DNA of 46,205 bases from CAJBIL01 sp044359525 (GTDB lineage: Bacteria > Pseudomonadota > Gammaproteobacteria > Burkholderiales > Rhodocyclaceae): assembly GCA_044359525.1 (NCBI GenBank), contig JBIKLY010000015.1, positions 1 to 46,205 on the forward strand. Reading direction: 5' to 3'. Position numbers and translations under genes: made by a program. Position 1 is the first letter of the stretch. Every line of letters starts with the position of its first letter. The notes under the pieces are model-generated. The model did no database searches, was not told where the DNA came from, and worked only from the letters and a program-made list of their open reading frames with translations. Positions 42,237 to 46,205 of this stretch are shown in pieces.

Positions 42237-43394
42237 ATGTTCGCCCCCGTTTACCTTGACCACAACGCCACCACGCCGCTCGACCCCCGCGTGCTGGCGG
42301 CGATGCTGCCCTATTTTTCGGCGCAGTTCGGCAATGCTTCCAGCCGGCACGAGTATGGCCGGGCTGCACGGCGGGCAATCGACGAGGCACGTGGCCGGGT
42401 CGCTGCTGCCGTCGGTGCGCATCCCACTGAAGTGGTGTTCGTGAGTGGCGGGTCAGAGGCGAATAACCTGTTCATCAAGGGTGCCGCCGCCTGCCTGAAA
42501 CCGGGCGTTCTGGCAGTCAGTGCGATCGAGCATCCGTGTGTAATCAAACCGGCCGAGCAGTTATCCAAGTGCGGTTGGGTCTTACATAAACTCGCAGTTG
42601 ATGCGGCGGGCAGGATTGACACTGAAAATTATCAGGCCGTGCTGGCGCTCAAGCCCAGGCTGGTCTCGGTGATGCTCGCCAACAACGAAACGGGTGTATT
42701 GCAGGATGTCGCCGAACTGGCTGCGCAGGCCAGGTTGGCGGGGGCCTGGTTTCATACCGATGCGGTGCAGGCGGTCGGCAAGATCGATGTGAATTTTCGT
42801 AACTACAATGCGGCCGGCGTCAATGCCATGACCTTGTCTGCACACAAGTTGGGCGGCCCCAAGGGCGCTGCCGCGCTGGTGCTCGACAAGCGTCTTGAGA
42901 TTGAGCCGTTGATCGCTGGTGGCGGGCACGAACGGGGATTGCGTTCCGGCACTGAAAACGTGGCAGCAATTGTCGGCTTTGGCGTGGCCTGTGAATTGGC
43001 CGTGCAGCAACTGGCCGAGACGGCACCGCGCCTTGCTGTATTGCGCGGACAACTGGAAAGCGGATTGCACGCTATTGGCGCAACACTGTTCGGTGCTGAA
43101 GCCAAACGTTTGCCGAATACGGTTTATTTTGCCCTGCACGATATTGATGGGGAAACGCTGGTCGGTCATCTGGATCGTGCCGGTTTTGCATTAGCAAGCG
43201 GTGCTGCGTGTTCGAGCGCCAACCCTGAGCCGTCGCATGTCCTGCGTGCGATGGGTGTGGCGCCTGAACTGGCACGCGGCGCGGTGCGCATCAGCCTCGG
43301 TTCGGTCAATACGGCCGAACAAATAAAAGATTTTTTGAATACCCTGCAAATTACGCTGTCAAAGTTGCAGCGCCTGTCTGCCATTGCGGTGTGA
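42237..43394 (+). CDS. Second (NifS-like) cysteine desulfurase of the isc operon
   Basis: A 385-residue PLP-dependent desulfurase. It shows YLDHNATTPLDPRV, VFVSGGSEANNLFIKG, EHPCVIKPAE, HTDAVQAVGKI, the PLP lysine in SAHKLGGPKG (about 205), and the mobile-loop cysteine in ASGAACSSANPEPSHVL (about 325). It is a group-I enzyme like IscS and NifS but clearly distinct from the IscS encoded next to it (HNATT versus YSATT, AACSSANPEPSH versus SACTSASLEPSY). It lies between iscR and iscS, 18 nt after iscR. Two desulfurases in one operon suggest division of labour, for instance one for cluster assembly and another for other sulfur acceptors. Confidence 0.9.
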   Translation: MFAPVYLDHNATTPLDPRVLAAMLPYFSAQFGNASSRHEYGRAARRAIDEARGRVAAAVGAHPTEVVFVSGGSEANNLFIKGAAACLKPGVLAVSAIEHPCVIKPAEQLSKCGWVLHKLAVDAAGRIDTENYQAVLALKPRLVSVMLANNETGVLQDVAELAAQARLAGAWFHTDAVQAVGKIDVNFRNYNAAGVNAMTLSAHKLGGPKGAAALVLDKRLEIEPLIAGGGHERGLRSGTENVAAIVGFGVACELAVQQLAETAPRLAVLRGQLESGLHAIGATLFGAEAKRLPNTVYFALHDIDGETLVGHLDRAGFALASGAACSSANPEPSHVLRAMGVAPELARGAVRISLGSVNTAEQIKDFLNTLQITLSKLQRLSAIAV

Positions 43395-43439
43395 TGTTTT
43401 TTTTGAGAATTACCCGATTAACCATCCGGAGCCTGAGAC

Positions 43440-44651
43440 ATGTTGAAACTGCCGATCTATCTTGACTATTCGGCAACCACGCCGGTTGATCCGCGCGTGG
43501 CGGAAAAGATGATCCCCTACCTTGTCGAAAAATTCGGCAACCCGGCATCTCGCTCACACGCTTTTGGCTGGGAGACTGAATCCGCGGTCGAAGAGGCGCG
43601 TGATGAAGTGGCGAAGCTGGTCGGCGCCGACCCCAAGGAGATCGTCTGGACGTCGGGTGCCACCGAGTCAAATAACCTCGCGATCAAGGGTGCTGCGCAT
43701 TTTTATTCGGGCAAGGGCAAGCACGTCATTACCGTCAAGACCGAACACAAGGCCGTGCTCGATACCTGCCGCGATCTGGAGCGCGAAGGATTTAGCGTCA
43801 GTTATCTCGATGTCAAGGAAAATGGCTTGCTGGATCTTGATGTGTTCAAGGCCGCACTGCGTCCGGACACGATTCTCGTCTCTGTGATGTTCGTCAACAA
43901 TGAAATTGGCGTGATCCAGCCGATCGCTGAAATCGGCGAGATCTGCCGCGAGAAAGGTATCGTTTTTCACGTCGATGCGGCGCAGGCAACCGGCAAGGTG
44001 GTGATTGATCTGACGACGCTGAAGGTTGATCTGATGAGCTTCTGCGCGCACAAGACCTATGGTCCCAAGGGCATCGGCGCCTTGTATGTTCGTCGTAAGC
44101 CACGCATTCGTCTTGAAGCGCAGATGCACGGTGGCGGGCATGAGCGCGGTTTTCGTTCGGGCACCCTGGCGACGCACCAGATCGTTGGCATGGGCGAAGC
44201 CTTCCGCCTGGCGCGCGAAGAAATGGGCGTTGAAAACGAACGCATCCGGATGCTGCGCGACCGTCTGCTCAAAGGTTTGTCCGATATCGATCAGGTCTTC
44301 ATCAATGGCGATATGGAGCAGCGTGTACCGCATAATCTCAACATCAGTTTTGCCTACATCGAAGGCGAATCGATGCTGATGGCGATCAAGGATCTCGCGG
44401 TGTCGTCAGGCTCGGCTTGCACCTCGGCCTCGCTCGAACCGTCGTATGTATTGCGTGCGCTCGGTCGCGAAGATGAGCTGGCACATAGCTCGATCCGCTT
44501 CACACTCGGCCGTTTTACGACCGAAGAAGAAATCGACTATGCGATAAAGCTGCTGCACGAGAAGATCGGCAAGCTGCGCGAACTCTCGCCGCTGTGGGAA
44601 ATGTGGCAGGACGGCGTCGATTTGAGCACGGTTCAATGGGCAGCGCACTGA
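43440..44651 (+). CDS. iscS: Cysteine desulfurase IscS
   Basis: A 403-residue PLP enzyme that takes sulfur from cysteine and passes it to IscU. It shows IYLDYSATTPVDPRVAEKM, the pocket GATESNNLAIKG, KTEHKAVLDTCRDLE, the PLP lysine in FCAHKTYGPKG, and the loop Cys in SSGSACTSASLEPSYVLRALG (about 325-345). The C-terminal tail (LSPLWEMWQDGVDLSTVQWAAH) is the IscS-specific docking tail for IscU. iscU starts 24 nt downstream with GGAGAAA. Confidence 0.97.
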   Translation: MLKLPIYLDYSATTPVDPRVAEKMIPYLVEKFGNPASRSHAFGWETESAVEEARDEVAKLVGADPKEIVWTSGATESNNLAIKGAAHFYSGKGKHVITVKTEHKAVLDTCRDLEREGFSVSYLDVKENGLLDLDVFKAALRPDTILVSVMFVNNEIGVIQPIAEIGEICREKGIVFHVDAAQATGKVVIDLTTLKVDLMSFCAHKTYGPKGIGALYVRRKPRIRLEAQMHGGGHERGFRSGTLATHQIVGMGEAFRLAREEMGVENERIRMLRDRLLKGLSDIDQVFINGDMEQRVPHNLNISFAYIEGESMLMAIKDLAVSSGSACTSASLEPSYVLRALGREDELAHSSIRFTLGRFTTEEEIDYAIKLLHEKIGKLRELSPLWEMWQDGVDLSTVQWAAH

Positions 44652-44674
44652 TAACGGATTGAAGGAGAAATACC

Positions 44675-45058
44675 ATGGCATACAGCGTTAAAGTTCTCGA
44701 TCATTATGAAAACCCCCGTAACGTTGGCTCCTTCGGCAAGGAAGAAGAGGGCGTAGCGACTGGTATGGTCGGCGCCCCGGCCTGTGGTGATGTAATGAAG
44801 CTGCAGATCAAGGTCGGCAAGGATGGCATCATCGAAGATGCCAAATTCAAGACCTACGGCTGCGGTTCGGCAATTGCCTCGTCTTCGCTGGTCACCGAAT
44901 GGGTGAAGGGCAAGACGATTGACCAGGCGCTCGATATTAAAAACACCCAGATCGCCGAAGAACTGGCTTTGCCGCCGGTCAAGATTCACTGTTCGATTCT
45001 CGCCGAGGATGCGATCAAGGCGGCGGTGGCCGATTACAAAAAAAAGCACAGCGAATAA
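44675..45058 (+). CDS. iscU: Iron-sulfur cluster scaffold IscU
   Basis: A 127-residue scaffold on which [2Fe-2S] clusters are built. The ligands Cys37, Asp39, Cys63 and Cys106 are visible (GAPACGDVM, YGCGSAIASSS, KIHCSILAED), and the HscA-binding LPPVK motif stands at about 99-103. Length and motifs are standard. GGAGAAA precedes the ATG. Confidence 0.97.
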   Translation: MAYSVKVLDHYENPRNVGSFGKEEEGVATGMVGAPACGDVMKLQIKVGKDGIIEDAKFKTYGCGSAIASSSLVTEWVKGKTIDQALDIKNTQIAEELALPPVKIHCSILAEDAIKAAVADYKKKHSE

Positions 45059-45086
45059 ATTACGGGTAACAGAAGGAGATATTGCA

Positions 45087-45410
45087 ATGGCGGTTACGCT
45101 TTCCGAACAGGCAGCCAAACACGTTGCCAACTACATGACCAAACGCGGCAAGGGAATTGGACTGCGCCTTGGCGTGCGCACCAGTGGCTGCTCGGGTATG
45201 GCCTACAAGATCGAGTTTGCCGACCAGGCCGAGCCGGATGATATTGAATTCGAGTCGCATGGGGTTTTGGTGCTGATTGATCCGAAGAGTCTGCCGTATC
45301 TGGAGGGTACCGAGCTTGACTACACGCGCGAGGGCTTGAATGAAGGCTTCAAGTTCAATAACCCGAACGTCAAAGACGCCTGCGGCTGCGGGGAAAGCTT
45401 CAACGTTTAG
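45087..45410 (+). CDS. iscA: Iron-sulfur cluster carrier IscA
   Basis: A 107-residue A-type carrier that passes clusters to target proteins. Conserved cysteines are Cys35 (TSGCSGMAYKIEF) and Cys99/Cys101 (ACGCGESF), the standard ligand set. AAGGAG 8 nt before the ATG at 45087 is a strong start; the longer in-frame reading overlaps iscU and is rejected. A 121-nt gap with no evident hairpin follows before hscB. Confidence 0.96.
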   Translation: MAVTLSEQAAKHVANYMTKRGKGIGLRLGVRTSGCSGMAYKIEFADQAEPDDIEFESHGVLVLIDPKSLPYLEGTELDYTREGLNEGFKFNNPNVKDACGCGESFNV

Positions 45411-45531
45411 TGGTGGTGGCTCGCCGGGGCGTCGTTGCTCCGCGCTTGCCGTGCATTCGTACTGTCATCGCGCGGGTGCTTGGCCCCGACTTCGCTTATA
45501 GGTATGTGCGGCACGACCGCCAAAAAACCGA

Positions 45532-46059
45532 ATGAATTTTTCCGACGATCATTTTGCGCTGTTCGAGTTGCCGCGCGCTTTCCGGGTAGATGCGGCGGCT
45601 TTGGATGCGCGGTATCGCGAGATTGTCGCGAAGGTGCATCCGGACAAGTTCGCACATGCCGGCGATGCCGAACAACGGCTTTCGCTGCAGTGGGCGACGC
45701 GGATCAATGAGGCTTACCAGACGCTGAAAAAACCGCTGCCGCGTGCGAAGTATCTGCTGCAGCTGGCCGGACAGGACGTCGGTGCGGAAAACAATACGGC
45801 GATGCCGATGGATTTTCTCATCGAGCAGATGGAGTGGCGTGAGGCGGTGGCTGAGGCACGCGTTGCCGGCGAACATCATGAGCTTGAGCGTCTGCACCAT
45901 CGCTTGCACCACGACATCAGAGAGCGCTACGGCGAACTCGCAGCGTTGCTTGATGAGCAGTGCGATCTGCCAGAAGCTGCCGATCGCGTGCGCCGCTTGA
46001 TGTTTCTTGACAAGCTGCTGTTCGAAATCGACGACGCCATGGCGGCGCTCGAAGAATAA
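45532..46059 (+). CDS. hscB: Fe-S assembly co-chaperone HscB
   Basis: A 175-residue J-domain co-chaperone that delivers IscU to HscA. The J domain spans about 3-75 with HPD at residues 37-39 (VAKVHPDKFAHAGDAEQRLS), and the C-terminal helices (NTAMPMDFLIEQMEWREAVAEA) form the IscU-binding bundle. No strong ribosome-binding site precedes the ATG. hscA follows 31 nt later. Confidence 0.95.
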   Translation: MNFSDDHFALFELPRAFRVDAAALDARYREIVAKVHPDKFAHAGDAEQRLSLQWATRINEAYQTLKKPLPRAKYLLQLAGQDVGAENNTAMPMDFLIEQMEWREAVAEARVAGEHHELERLHHRLHHDIRERYGELAALLDEQCDLPEAADRVRRLMFLDKLLFEIDDAMAALEE

Positions 46060-46090
46060 CTAAGGTAACAACACAGGGACTCAGGCTTTC

Positions 46091-46205
46091 ATGGCACTTT
46101 TGCAGATCGCAGAACCGGGCGAATCAGCGGCACCGCACCAGCACAAACTGGCGGTCGGTATCGACCTCGGCACCACTAACTCACTCGTTGCCACCGTGCG
46201 CAGCA
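46091..46205 (+). CDS. hscA: Fe-S assembly Hsp70-type chaperone HscA, 5' part only
   Basis: The first 38 codons are inside the window: MALLQIAEPGESAAPHQHKL then AVGIDLGTTNSLVATVRS, the phosphate-1 motif of an Hsp70 ATPase. The N-terminal LLQI.EPG and the position directly after hscB identify HscA rather than DnaK. The gene continues beyond the window edge. Confidence 0.93.
   Translation, partial: MALLQIAEPGESAAPHQHKLAVGIDLGTTNSLVATVRS

Overview
The window looks like the chromosome of a high-GC betaproteobacterium, most likely from the Rhodocyclales. The evidence is the set of PEP-CTERM (exosortase-sorted) exported proteins, the dapC-dapD-pilU-dapE-prmB order, the pyrG-kdsA-eno-ftsB order, and a cysE-iscR-led isc operon. 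I found no tRNA, rRNA, CRISPR array, transposase or phage genes. Both ends cut genes: a CBS/GGDEF protein on the left and hscA on the right.

1-15 kb is the accessory and most interesting part. It holds four PEP-CTERM proteins, an ExeM/NucH-type secreted nuclease, an exported 5'-nucleotidase, a choice-of-anchor-I (alkaline-phosphatase-related) protein, and a GGDEF-EAL sensor translationally coupled to an orphan PhnD-type phosphate/phosphonate-binding protein. Together they read like an extracellular DNA and nucleotide phosphorus-scavenging module tied to c-di-GMP. A good Pho-box-like promoter precedes the choice-of-anchor-I gene, and a weaker one with the same geometry precedes the GGDEF-EAL/PhnD pair. 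Sigma-54-like -24/-12 elements and short dyads lie upstream of the PEP-CTERM genes. The regulatory reading is inference.

15-32 kb is mostly housekeeping: a phasin, ribosomal protein L3 methyltransferase (prmB), the diaminopimelate genes dapC/dapD/dapE with an embedded PilU-type ATPase, an EamA transporter, an ankyrin lipoprotein, pyrG-kdsA-DUF1330-eno-ftsB, a SIMPL protein, bcp-slyD, and a FeoB-like iron transporter with an altered GTPase domain.

32-40 kb starts with an AT-rich gap and a DUF4124 gene whose start seems broken by a homopolymer change. Then come a LivJ-type binding protein, a metallophosphoesterase, a long palindromic repeat, and a fic-mutS operon. The fic promoter is overlaid by three dyads of identical geometry (GCGACA-N13-TGTCGC). 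This is the clearest undescribed regulatory signal in the window; the candidate repressor is the Fic protein itself through its C-terminal winged helix. suhB and trmJ follow, divergently oriented.

40.8-46.2 kb is an iron-sulfur and cysteine supply locus: cysE, iscR, a NifS-like desulfurase, iscS, iscU, iscA, hscB and hscA. IscR type-1-like sites lie before both cysE and iscR, which suggests cysteine synthesis is co-regulated with cluster assembly.
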